DNA from: an uncultured Paracoccaceae bacterium
GTDB taxonomy: Bacteria > Pseudomonadota > Alphaproteobacteria > Rhodobacterales > Rhodobacteraceae
Reading direction: 5' to 3'
Assembly (NCBI GenBank): GCA_947503765.1
Contig: CANNFA010000003.1
Location: 574,726-638,725, forward strand
DNA: 64,000 bases
Below the pieces are notes generated by a model. That model saw only the letters and a program-made list of their open reading frames with translations, ran no database searches and was not told where the DNA came from. The stretch's first letter is position 1. Each line of letters starts with the position of its first letter. Positions 26,956 through 34,513 of this stretch are shown piece after piece. Made by a program: the position numbers and the translations under genes.

Positions 26956-27948
26956 TCAGGCGTTGACGTCCACCACCACGCGGCCGCGCACGCGGCCGTT
27001 CAGGATGTCCGCGCCCAGCCGAGGCAGATCCGCCAGCGTGGCCGGCTCCACCATCGCCTCGAGCTTGTCCATCGGCAGGTCGGCGGCGATGCGCTTCCAG
27101 GCGCGCACCCGGTTGTCATAGGGTTGCAGCACGCTGTCGATGCCCAGAAGGTTCACCCCGCGCAGCAGGAACGGCACCACGCTCGCCGGCAGGCCCGCGC
27201 CCCCCGCAAGCCCCACCGCCGCGACCGAGGCGCCGTGCTTTATCTGCCCCAGCACGCGGGCCAGCATCGCGCCGCCCACCGCGTCCACGCAGCCGGCCCA
27301 GGTTTCCGCCTCGAGCGGGCGCTTGACGGTTTCGGCCAGGTCTTCGCGCGGCACGATCCGTGCGGCGCCGAGGCCCTTCAGGTAGTCCGCGCTTTCGGGC
27401 CGGCCGGTCACCGCGGCGACATCGTAGCCCAGATCGGCCAGCAGCGCCGTCGCCACCGATCCCACGCCGCCCGACGCGCCGGTGACCAGCACCTCGCCCG
27501 CGCCGGGGCGCAGGCCGTGATCCTCCAGCGCCATGACCGCCAGCGTCGCGGTGAAGCCTGCCGTGCCGACCGCCATCGCCTGCCGCGTGGTCAGCCCCTT
27601 GGGCAGCGGCACCAGCCAGTCGGCCTTGACGCTGGCCTTCTGCGCGTAGCCGCCCCAGTGCCGCTCGCCGACATGCCAGCCGGTCAGCACCACCCTGTCG
27701 CCGGGGCGATAGCGCGAATCCTCGCTGCTTTCGACCACGCCGGCAAAGTCGATGCCCGGGACATGCGGGTAGGTCCGGACCAGCCCGCCGCCCGGTCCGA
27801 TGCACAGCCCGTCCTTGTAGTTCAGCGTCGAATACTCGACCGCGACGGTCACGTCGCCATCGGGCAGCCGGTCATCGGCCAGCGCCTGCACCGACGCAGC
27901 GGTGGTGCCGTCTTCGTCCTTGTCCACGACCAGGGCATTGAACGTCAT
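26956..27948 (-). CDS. acuI: acryloyl-CoA reductase-like MDR family oxidoreductase
   Basis: A 330 aa medium-chain reductase of the YhdH/AcuI type: STLNYKDGLCIGPGGG, HVPGIDFAGVVESS, GYAQKASVKADWLVPLP, and the NADPH-binding VLVTGASGGVGSVATALLA. AcuI reduces acryloyl-CoA to propionyl-CoA and is central to DMSP use in marine Rhodobacterales. No dddX, dmdA or acuR gene is adjacent, so the assignment is by sequence resemblance. The ATG at 27948 after GGGAGA gives the family's usual length; a longer upstream frame is rejected. Confidence 0.82.
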   Translation of the reverse strand: MTFNALVVDKDEDGTTAASVQALADDRLPDGDVTVAVEYSTLNYKDGLCIGPGGGLVRTYPHVPGIDFAGVVESSEDSRYRPGDRVVLTGWHVGERHWGGYAQKASVKADWLVPLPKGLTTRQAMAVGTAGFTATLAVMALEDHGLRPGAGEVLVTGASGGVGSVATALLADLGYDVAAVTGRPESADYLKGLGAARIVPREDLAETVKRPLEAETWAGCVDAVGGAMLARVLGQIKHGASVAAVGLAGGAGLPASVVPFLLRGVNLLGIDSVLQPYDNRVRAWKRIAADLPMDKLEAMVEPATLADLPRLGADILNGRVRGRVVVDVNA

Positions 27949-28031
27949 CGCATCTGTCTCCCACTTGGCTGCCCCCGGATTACGACGGTCGCCGCGCGGC
28001 AACAAGACCGCAGACAGGTGCGCGCCGTCCG

Positions 28032-29393
28032 TCAGTTCCGGTCGAACACGATCGAGCTGTCATAGGCATCGGCCCAGCCGTCGGTGGTCACCCCGCCCGC
28101 CGCCGTGCCCGCATAGCTGTCCAGCCCGCGGATCCGCAGCACCCGCACCGCGCCGCCAAAGGCATCGATGACGCCGGCATGCCGGGCGGCGGTGCAGATG
28201 TCGCTGTCGGCGGTGTAGGGCCCGCTGCCCCAGACCGGCCCGCGCGGCGCATCGCCGGTGCAGGTGCAGCGCAGCGCCGCCACGCCGTCCGGCATCACCG
28301 TGCAGGCGCCGCCATCGGCGATTTCGGCGCCGCCTTTGGGCGCGCCGGCGCTGCCGCCGGCCTCGGCCGCCGTGCCATAGGGCGCCACGTCGAAGCTGAC
28401 CGGATAGCTGCCCCAGTCGCGCGCGGTGATCCCGTTGCGGTCCGACCCCTCGTAGGCCGGCTGGCCGGCAAAGCGGCGCAGCTCGATCAGGCCGCCCGCC
28501 GCACCGATCGCCCCGGCATGCAGCGCCGCCGTGCAGATGTCGCTGTCGCCGGTATAGGGCCCGCTGCCCCAGATCGGCCCACGCGCGAAACCCTCCGTGC
28601 AGCCGCAGATCACCGGCGCGCCGTCCTCGGGCACCGCGTCGCAGGCCGGCGCATCCGCCAGCGCGGGGCGGGCGCCGCCGGTCTTGCCGCCGCGCGGCAC
28701 CGCGGCAATGGCGATGCTCTCGTCATAGCTGCCCCAGCTGCCGGTGGTGACGCCATGCGCCTCGGAGCCGCCGTATTCCGCCTGCCCCGGCGCGCGGCGC
28801 AGCACCAGCTTGCCGCCATCTGTGCCGATCACGCCCGCATGGATCGCGGCGGTGCAGATGTCGCTGTCGGCGGTATAGGGGTTCGAGCCCCAGACCGACC
28901 CGCCGCCGCCCTCGCCGGGCGTGCAGGCGCAGATCGCCTCGTCGATGTCGGCCGGCAGCGGCGCACAAGCGCCCAGGTCGAACACCGCGCCGCCCTGCGC
29001 CGCGCCGTAGCCGGCCAGCTTGATGCTGCTGTCATAGCTGCCCCATTCACCGCTGGTCACGCCATTGGCCGAAGATCCGGGATAGGCCGCCTGCCCCGGC
29101 GCGCGCGCCGCCGTGACCGCGCCGCCTGCCTGCTGCGACACGATCCCCGCATGAAGCGCCGCCGTGCAGATATCGCTATCCGCGGTATAGAACGGCGCGC
29201 CGCCCCAGATCGCCCCGGTCTCGAACCCCGCATCGCAGCTGCAATCAAGGCGTTCCGTGCCATCGGGCATCACGCCGCATTCGGGTAGATCGGCCGCCGC
29301 GCCGCCCTGTCCGCCCCTGCCCTGCGCCTGCGCCGCGCCCGAAAGGCAAAGCCCCACCGCGCCCGCGGCCGCGATCATCCGGATCAATCTCAT
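28032..29393 (-). CDS. secreted protein with four tandem LCCL domains
   Basis: A 453 aa exported protein (signal peptide MRLIRMIAAAGAVGLCLSG). After it come four repeats of about 95 residues, each with a Cys-x-Cys near the start, WGSGPYTADSDICTAALHAG or a close variant, a GG turn, a PGQxxYxGS stretch and WGSYDxSI. That is the LCCL domain pattern known from Limulus factor C and cochlin. The copies lie near residues 38-130, 143-235, 250-340 and 355-453. LCCL domains are thought to bind lipids or glycans; the role here is unknown. The stop lies 83 bp from the acuI start on the same strand. Confidence 0.85.
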   Translation of the reverse strand: MRLIRMIAAAGAVGLCLSGAAQAQGRGGQGGAAADLPECGVMPDGTERLDCSCDAGFETGAIWGGAPFYTADSDICTAALHAGIVSQQAGGAVTAARAPGQAAYPGSSANGVTSGEWGSYDSSIKLAGYGAAQGGAVFDLGACAPLPADIDEAICACTPGEGGGGSVWGSNPYTADSDICTAAIHAGVIGTDGGKLVLRRAPGQAEYGGSEAHGVTTGSWGSYDESIAIAAVPRGGKTGGARPALADAPACDAVPEDGAPVICGCTEGFARGPIWGSGPYTGDSDICTAALHAGAIGAAGGLIELRRFAGQPAYEGSDRNGITARDWGSYPVSFDVAPYGTAAEAGGSAGAPKGGAEIADGGACTVMPDGVAALRCTCTGDAPRGPVWGSGPYTADSDICTAARHAGVIDAFGGAVRVLRIRGLDSYAGTAAGGVTTDGWADAYDSSIVFDRN

Positions 29394-29478
29394 CGCCGTA
29401 TCCCCTGCAATCTACATATTTGTTGAAACGCATTTATCTTGCGGGGCACGCGCGGCCCCTGTCAACGCCGCGCACCCC

Positions 29479-29507
29479 TTGCCGGACGCCATCCGCGTCG
29501 CTATCTA
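29479..29507 (+). promoter_or_regulatory. probable ssrA promoter
   Basis: TTGCCG (29479-29484) and TATCTA (29502-29507) are separated by exactly 17 bp and would start transcription near 29514, just before the first conserved tmRNA sequence. Confidence 0.55.
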
Positions 29508-29513
29508 TGCGGT

Positions 29514-29835
29514 GTCGGCTTGCCGACTATGGACATAAACGCGCTCGTAATAAGCGGATCGGACCCGGGGGCGGTACCCGGCGGCTCCACCATATACCCT
29601 TTGTTGGGGGGACATGGGGCCGAAACAGGATCGACGAACGTCTAAAGGGGTTTGCTTTGTCCCGGTGAGGTACCACCGTTATCGGTCCGAATTGTACAGT
29701 TGCCAACAACAACCGTGCTCCGGTCGCCGTTGCTGCGTAAGCAGTAACAAGACCGAAACTTAAGTCCTTGCGCCTAGCAGCGTAAGGCGGGGTCCGCAGG
29801 CACCTGGCAACAGAAGCCTGCACTCTCTTTTCTGG
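29514..29835 (+). ncRNA. ssrA: transfer-messenger RNA, circularly permuted two-piece type
   Basis: Rescues stalled ribosomes and adds a degradation tag. The gene is permuted, as in alphaproteobacteria: the acceptor piece comes first and ends in GGCTCCACCA at 29592, followed by a short excised spacer, then the coding piece from 29616. GGGGCCG at 29616-29622 pairs with CGGCTCC at the acceptor end to form the 7 bp acceptor stem. The tag frame at 29702-29740 encodes ANNNRAPVAVAA then TAA. GCAGGC and GCCTGC (29796-29821) form the last hairpin. Its 3' part is the attachment site of the mobile element to the right; the tmRNA stays complete. The 5' and 3' ends given are estimates. Confidence 0.93.
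29813..29822 (+). repeat. attL of the ssrA element
   Basis: GAAGCCTGCA preceded by CAACA; it forms the right arm of the last ssrA hairpin. The matching copy at 39834-39843 is preceded by CAACGG. Confidence 0.65.
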
Positions 29836-29857
29836 TGTGTAAGCGTCTGGAATGTAG

Positions 29858-30934
29858 TCATTTTTGATTTCCACTTTTCCAAAGTTTTACAGTCTTGTCT
29901 TCATTTCGTTCACGCAAATCCCTAAGCACCGCTTGACCGCTCGCCTTTCGATCAGCGTGGCGGCAGTAGTGCTCGACCATCTCGACGGACATTCCGACCA
30001 TGTCGGAGATCTGCAAAGCTGAGAAACCACCGCCACGGAGGCGGATCACCGCGTTCGCGCGCAACCCGTGAGGAACCGTGCCAGCAAGTTCTGGGTGCTT
30101 CTGGCGCTCTCGGTCAAACTCCTTCCACATCTGATTGGTGCTGAATGGCCTGCCTTTGCTTTTGCCATCCTCTTGCAAGAGGAAAGGACCGGGGCGCCGC
30201 TCCCACGTCGCCATTTCGGCTTCAAGCTCGGGGAAGATCGGGCACCACGGCTTCACTCCGGTTTTCTTCTGCGGCAGGCTAAAGCCGCCGTCATCCTCAT
30301 CATTCGGATTGAGGCGAACCACGTCACTGATCCGCTGGCCGGTGTAACGGCTGAGGAAGTAGAAGCGGCGGATCATGCCTTGGAAGTGCTTTTCCGCATA
30401 GTCCAGTTGCACGGGCGTCCAGGGCCGGTGTCCCTCACCCTTGGCGAACCGCTCGACGCCTTGAGTCGGATCGTGCGTCAGCAGTTCGACCGGCCCATTC
30501 GCCCAGGCCACCATCGCCTTGAGCGCGTCCAGGACGTTGTTGGCCGCACCCGGCTTTTCAGCCCCGATCTTGCGAATGAGCGCATCCACATGGCGCGGGC
30601 GCAGCTCACGCGCGGGCAGATCGCCCCATGCCTTTCGCGGCGGCTTTAGGTAGCGCCGATAGTGGTCTTGTGTCCCCTTGCTGATCTTCCTTTGGCGGGT
30701 GATCCAAGAGACTTCGAACGCATCAATCAGTGCGCTCACCGTGTCGGTTGGCGTCGGACCGAACGCGCCCTGCGCCTGGCGGACCGCATTCCAAAATTCG
30801 GGTGTCTGCGGATCGTCGGGGAGGCGGATGCGTTCCCCCTCATTCGAGGTGCCCCGGCCTTCCTGATAGTAAAAGTACTCGCGCCCTGATGAAATGACGC
30901 GCTGGACGTGGCGCGGCAAGGACACTTTAGACAT
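29858..30934 (-). CDS. tyrosine recombinase (integrase) of the ssrA element
   Basis: A 358 aa phage-type integrase that inserts and excises the element at ssrA. Catalytic landmarks: Arg in RYTGQRISDVVRL, His-x-x-Arg in PHGLRANAVIRLR, and the Tyr in MVEHYCRHADRK. It ends 36 bp from attL, the standard position. The ATG at 30934 overlaps the last codons of the excisionase gene, so the two are coupled; upstream in-frame codons belong to that gene. Confidence 0.93.
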   Translation of the reverse strand: MSKVSLPRHVQRVISSGREYFYYQEGRGTSNEGERIRLPDDPQTPEFWNAVRQAQGAFGPTPTDTVSALIDAFEVSWITRQRKISKGTQDHYRRYLKPPRKAWGDLPARELRPRHVDALIRKIGAEKPGAANNVLDALKAMVAWANGPVELLTHDPTQGVERFAKGEGHRPWTPVQLDYAEKHFQGMIRRFYFLSRYTGQRISDVVRLNPNDEDDGGFSLPQKKTGVKPWCPIFPELEAEMATWERRPGPFLLQEDGKSKGRPFSTNQMWKEFDRERQKHPELAGTVPHGLRANAVIRLRGGGFSALQISDMVGMSVEMVEHYCRHADRKASGQAVLRDLRERNEDKTVKLWKSGNQK

Positions 30935-31169
30935 TGTCCAAGCCCGCCATGAACTGATCCTCACCGCCGGAAGCCTGCGCACTTAATCGGGCCTTCACAT
31001 CCGCCCAGCACCAGCGAATGGATCCACCCCACTTGAACGGTTTCGGCAGCAATCCGCGCTGAACGTAGGAATCCACCGTGGACTCACTCAAATCCAGTTC
31101 TGCCGCCAGAGTCGCCTTGGAGACGTAGGAAGGCGGGCGGGCGCCCTTTACCGCTCGTTCCCGTGCCAT
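30927..31169 (-). CDS. AlpA/excisionase-like DNA-binding protein
   Basis: An 80 aa helix-turn-helix protein (SKATLAAELDLSESTVDSYV then LPKPFKWGGSIRWCWADV), the plan of AlpA and phage excisionases: a recognition helix, a wing and a final helix. AlpA-like regulators are master activators in Gram-negative PICIs. GGAGG lies 8 bases before the ATG, and the 3' end overlaps the integrase start by 8 bp. Confidence 0.85.
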   Translation of the reverse strand: MARERAVKGARPPSYVSKATLAAELDLSESTVDSYVQRGLLPKPFKWGGSIRWCWADVKARLSAQASGGEDQFMAGLDNV

Positions 31170-31183
31170 AACTTAAACCTCCA

Positions 31184-31747
31184 TCAATCCTCGGATGCGA
31201 GGGCCGAGTGCTCGTTCTCGATGCGCCGAGGCGCGCCGGCGTAGACTTCGCGCAGCACCTGATCGGCATCAAAACCCATACGCTCGCAAACGTCGCGGAA
31301 GACGCGGCCGATGTTGACCACGGTCATCGCCTCGACATTCGACTTGAACGCCCCGTGCAAAATGGCTTCGCCGGTCATCACAACTTCGGTGCGGCCATCA
31401 AAGGCCAGCGCCAATGTTCCATCCTTGTTCGGCGGAAAGGGAAAACCAGCCTCGCGCACCACGTCCAGACCCTTGCCATTGCTGCGCCTGGACGTGGTGT
31501 AGGCCACCTTTGCGGCCGCGCGGAACGCTTCCTTCGGCCTCATGCCCTGGTCGACGAAGGCGCGCGCATAGGCGATTTCCATCACACCGCGAAACGTGAA
31601 GACGCGAGGCACACCTTGCGCGCCGCCGCCGCTGATCCCGTCGCCGACTGGGTGCTTCCGCTTTAGCCAGAGCTGTAGCTTGTCGTGGCTTATTCCGGCA
31701 GCTTTCGCAGTCGCTCGGGAGTTCCATGTTGCGCCGGTGTTGAGCAT
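31184..31747 (-). CDS. MerR-like DNA-binding protein of the ssrA element
   Basis: A 187 aa protein with an N-terminal helix-turn-helix (TAKAAGISHDKLQLWLKRKH) followed by PRVFTFRGVMEIAYARAFVDQG, the usual continuation in MerR-type phage proteins. The C-terminal part (about 95-187) is unrecognised. It lies 14 bp upstream of the excisionase gene on the same strand and is the only candidate for a repressor in this element. Confidence 0.75.
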   Translation of the reverse strand: MLNTGATWNSRATAKAAGISHDKLQLWLKRKHPVGDGISGGGAQGVPRVFTFRGVMEIAYARAFVDQGMRPKEAFRAAAKVAYTTSRRSNGKGLDVVREAGFPFPPNKDGTLALAFDGRTEVVMTGEAILHGAFKSNVEAMTVVNIGRVFRDVCERMGFDADQVLREVYAGAPRRIENEHSALASED

Positions 31748-31829
31748 TTGACTTTCTCCGTAAAGGACCTTCGACCTTCTCGCATGCTTTTCAGCTTAGG
31801 TCAAGAGTCATTTATTGACGTTTGCCCGG

Positions 31830-32252
31830 TCAGCTCGCGCGCCTCGATCCAGTCCGAACGATAGTAGAGCGGACGCGCCAGCCAAATTCTGGCCGGAAGC
31901 AGTGCAGGCACTCGCCGTATAGGCCCGAACGTCCCATGATGGTGACGTTCTGGGGGACGCCGTTGCACCAGTGCAGGCGGAAGTCCGAGACTGTATCCAC
32001 GCCCACCGGGGCACCCATGCGCAAAACCAGCTCGTGAAGCTCTTCCAGCTTCACAGCCAGTTCGCGGGACAGGGTAGAATCGCGCCACGGATGGAAAACC
32101 TCGGGGTCGGATTCCGCACCAGGGCCGGTCAGCTTGTTCCACCACCAAGGCGTTTGATCTTGGGATGCGTGTGCGAGCTGAGAGCCGGCAAGGGTTATGC
32201 CAGAGGCGGGCAGAGCGGACAGGATCGCGCGGCGGGACAGGGGGCGGGTCAT
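31830..32252 (-). CDS. putative exported protein with twin-arginine-like signal
   Basis: A 140 aa protein starting MTRPLSRRAILSALPASGIT, with SRRAIL resembling a Tat motif, a hydrophobic stretch and an AHA cleavage site. The mature part has several Trp residues (PWWWNKLTG, WCNG, FGWRV) and two Cys (HWC and ECLHC). I do not recognise it. An exported protein in a satellite is unusual and may affect the cell surface. The ATG overlaps the stop of the preceding small gene (32249-32252). Confidence 0.6.
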   Translation of the reverse strand: MTRPLSRRAILSALPASGITLAGSQLAHASQDQTPWWWNKLTGPGAESDPEVFHPWRDSTLSRELAVKLEELHELVLRMGAPVGVDTVSDFRLHWCNGVPQNVTIMGRSGLYGECLHCFRPEFGWRVRSTIVRTGSRRAS

Positions 32253-32455
32253 GCCGTCACCTCGGGAAGGCGCGCGCTGTCCAGGCCGTTGTTCAGGTCT
32301 ATGGCGATCTCATTTGCCGCGTCGACAAGATAACACCTAAGCATCTTGTCATCATCCGCCTGAAAGGCACTGATCGCGCCTAGCAGGCATTCGAGCTGCA
32401 TGGCTTTATTCTGCATGCGGAAAAAATGGGCGGCAATCGAAGGGGTGTTTGTCAT
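32249..32455 (-). CDS. small hypothetical protein of the ssrA element
   Basis: A 68 aa helical protein (MTNTPSIAAHFFRMQNKAMQ at the start, ending SARLPEVTA), coupled by an ATGA overlap to the putative exported protein. No recognised domain. The start at 32455 is chosen because the upstream part of the frame has no similarity to coding sequence in composition. Confidence 0.55.
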   Translation of the reverse strand: MTNTPSIAAHFFRMQNKAMQLECLLGAISAFQADDDKMLRCYLVDAANEIAIDLNNGLDSARLPEVTA

Positions 32456-32867
32456 GGTTTCAGTCTCACAGTTTGGCTTTTGAGAGCCGTGCCAGTGACG
32501 GACTGGCGCCGGGGTGCTCAAAACCTCCTGTGAGAGAGGCGCGACGATTTTCCGCAAGCGGTCTTGTATGACGCCACCACCCCGACATAAACTGTCGGAG
32601 CGCAACGCCGCCAAGCGTCAACGCAGTTCGCCGCCCTACGCGCCAACGTAGGAAACCTTGGTCAGGTGTCGCGGCTATCACAGTCCGGGTTTTGAGGCCC
32701 AAAAGCACCCTGCCGCAAATTTCACTCGCGATCAAGAGCGCCCTTCGGGGTGCGTGAAATTGCGCGCCGCGCCGCCGGGAGTCGGGGCCGCGCGCTGTCG
32801 GGGTTTTACGGCACTCGCCGACTGATCCGGGATGCTTGCGGCATGAATAAACGCAGGGGCATCCGCC
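32456..32867. other. 412 bp non-coding stretch between head module and early genes
   Basis: No convincing gene. It should hold the promoter of the leftward early genes. Two dyads are visible: CCGACA and TGTCGG with a 5 bp spacer (32582-32598), and a larger one, ATTTCAC and GTGAAAT (32719-32760), enclosing a GCGCCC-TTCG-GGGTGC hairpin. These may be an operator and the end of the head-module transcript. Confidence 0.5.
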
Positions 32868-33932
32868 CTATTCCTTCCAGTCGACCATGCGCATTGCGCC
32901 GGACACATCGCCTGGCGGAATGCCGGCCTCTTTCGCCTCGGCCATCGTCTTGATGATTGCGGACAGCGCCCTGGCACGGCCGCCCGCGTCGAAGGCTTGC
33001 AGCGGCCGGATCGTGTCGATCTCGACCACTGCCCCCAGCTTGGCGGTTGCCTCATCGGCCAGCAGGGCCGCGATGGGCTGCAAGGTCCAGATCGCCAGCT
33101 GGCGCTGCGCCTCTCTGACGGCGGGTCCAGTCGCCGCCCGGTTCGCCAGCGACGGCAGGACGCCATAGGCCATCAAAATACCCTCTCGGGCCGCTGCCAG
33201 CGTCTCGTCGGTCATGCTCCTGGACAGGTCCGGCGAGAGCTGATCCGGCTTCTGACCGATGGTGGGATTCATGCCCGCCGCCGTCGCCTGGGCCACGCCC
33301 TCGATCACCAGAGTCGAGCCTCGCCGCCCTTTGAACGCGCCGCGCATCGTGGCCATGTCCTCGGCCCCGGTATCGGGCAAGGGCACGATCTGAGAGCCGA
33401 GCGGGGCATTCTCGAACGTCTCGGCGAGCGCCGATTCGACCGCGTGAAGCATCGCCCCGGTCAGGCTCGACCGCCGCAGCGGTGCGGTGCCGATCCATGG
33501 CGTCAGGTTGTCTGAGCCGATCCGCAGGTGCAGCACCTCGGCCGCAAGGGCGGTGACAGTGCGCCCGCCGCCCGCCTCGGGGATGGACAGGCGATAGACG
33601 CGCGGCCGGCCGTCGCGCGTGGTCACATCCCAGTCGGTCGCGGGCACCAGCCCCAGTTCGGTGATCAGGAAGACCGCTTCGCCATTGAGCGCCACGGCAC
33701 GGGCGATCATCGCCATGTTGGCCCGCGTCAGCAGGTTGGTGCCGGTCACGTCCGCCATTGCGAACCCGCCTTCCCAAAGGCTGACGCAGCTCTGCACGGT
33801 CGCAGTCAGCTCGGCCACGCCGCGCCGCCCGCTGATGAAGCTGTCACGCGCCGCCATCACTTGCGCGGTATAGCCGGAACCGCTCGACCTGGCCTCGATC
33901 GGGCGCAGCTTGTTCTTGAGCCATCCAAGCAT
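32868..33932 (-). CDS. phage portal protein
   Basis: A 354 aa HK97-type portal protein, the ring at the capsid vertex through which DNA enters. Text: VAELTATVQSCVSLWEGGFA, a beta-rich middle, LVIEGVAQATAAGMNP, and the C-terminal PLQAFDAGGRARALSAIIKT. It is slightly shorter than many portals (about 400 aa). GGAGG precedes the ATG at 33932, which is 2 bp from the protease stop. It is the last gene of the head operon here, whereas in HK97-like phages it precedes protease and capsid. Confidence 0.88.
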   Translation of the reverse strand: MLGWLKNKLRPIEARSSGSGYTAQVMAARDSFISGRRGVAELTATVQSCVSLWEGGFAMADVTGTNLLTRANMAMIARAVALNGEAVFLITELGLVPATDWDVTTRDGRPRVYRLSIPEAGGGRTVTALAAEVLHLRIGSDNLTPWIGTAPLRRSSLTGAMLHAVESALAETFENAPLGSQIVPLPDTGAEDMATMRGAFKGRRGSTLVIEGVAQATAAGMNPTIGQKPDQLSPDLSRSMTDETLAAAREGILMAYGVLPSLANRAATGPAVREAQRQLAIWTLQPIAALLADEATAKLGAVVEIDTIRPLQAFDAGGRARALSAIIKTMAEAKEAGIPPGDVSGAMRMVDWKE

Positions 33933-33934
33933 TT

Positions 33935-34513
33935 TCACCTCCACCGGATTGCTGGGTGACGCGCCACCACGCGCTGCGCGACCGCCGCCACAGGCTGCCA
34001 ATTCCGGGCCTCGATCTGGGCTTGGGAATAGGCAGGCTTCGTGACCGCGCTGATCTCGATCAGGTCCGCCGCCTTGACGGTGCGCAGGATCGCATCGCCG
34101 CGTTCCTCGACCGTCTCGCCGCCTGGGCGAACACGGAAGCCGGGCGAAAGTCCCCGCACCAGTCCGGCCGCATGGGCACTGAGGAAGTCGCGGACATAGG
34201 ACACGCCGCCCATGCCGGCGCTTATCGTCGCCTCAACGGTCAGCGCCTCATCGGTGTCGGTCAGGGTCAGGGTGCCGGCGGAACGTGACGCCAGCGGCTT
34301 GTTGAAGTCATGGCCGGACAGAAAATGCACGTCCTCGCCGCGTTCCAGCCGATCCGCGAAGGCGCGGGCGGCGATCATCTCACGACGCTCACGCCCTGCC
34401 CCCATGCGTTCGGCCAGCACGGTTTCCCGGCCATATGGGAAGGTTGCCCGAAGGCGGGTTTCCCCGCCCTCGGTGCGCAGCTCAAGGCTGCCGACATGAG
34501 CGCCCCAGAGCAT
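33935..34513 (-). CDS. HK97 family prohead protease
   Basis: A 192 aa serine protease of family S78 that cleaves the scaffold part of the capsid protein during assembly. Putative catalytic His in FLSGHDFNKPLAS and Ser in RGLSPGFRV, the usual spacing. The ATG at 34513 overlaps the capsid stop (TAATG), so it is coupled to the capsid gene. Confidence 0.88.
   Translation of the reverse strand: MLWGAHVGSLELRTEGGETRLRATFPYGRETVLAERMGAGRERREMIAARAFADRLERGEDVHFLSGHDFNKPLASRSAGTLTLTDTDEALTVEATISAGMGGVSYVRDFLSAHAAGLVRGLSPGFRVRPGGETVEERGDAILRTVKAADLIEISAVTKPAYSQAQIEARNWQPVAAVAQRVVARHPAIRWR

Noticed and set aside
29527..29874. A 115-codon minus-strand frame
   Set aside because: It lies over the tmRNA gene; the RNA has an acceptor stem, CCA and tag frame, so the protein frame is incidental.
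32466..32735. An 89-codon minus-strand frame in the gap after the portal gene
   Set aside because: TTG start without ribosome site, no homology by eye, and it crosses visible dyads; treated as non-coding.
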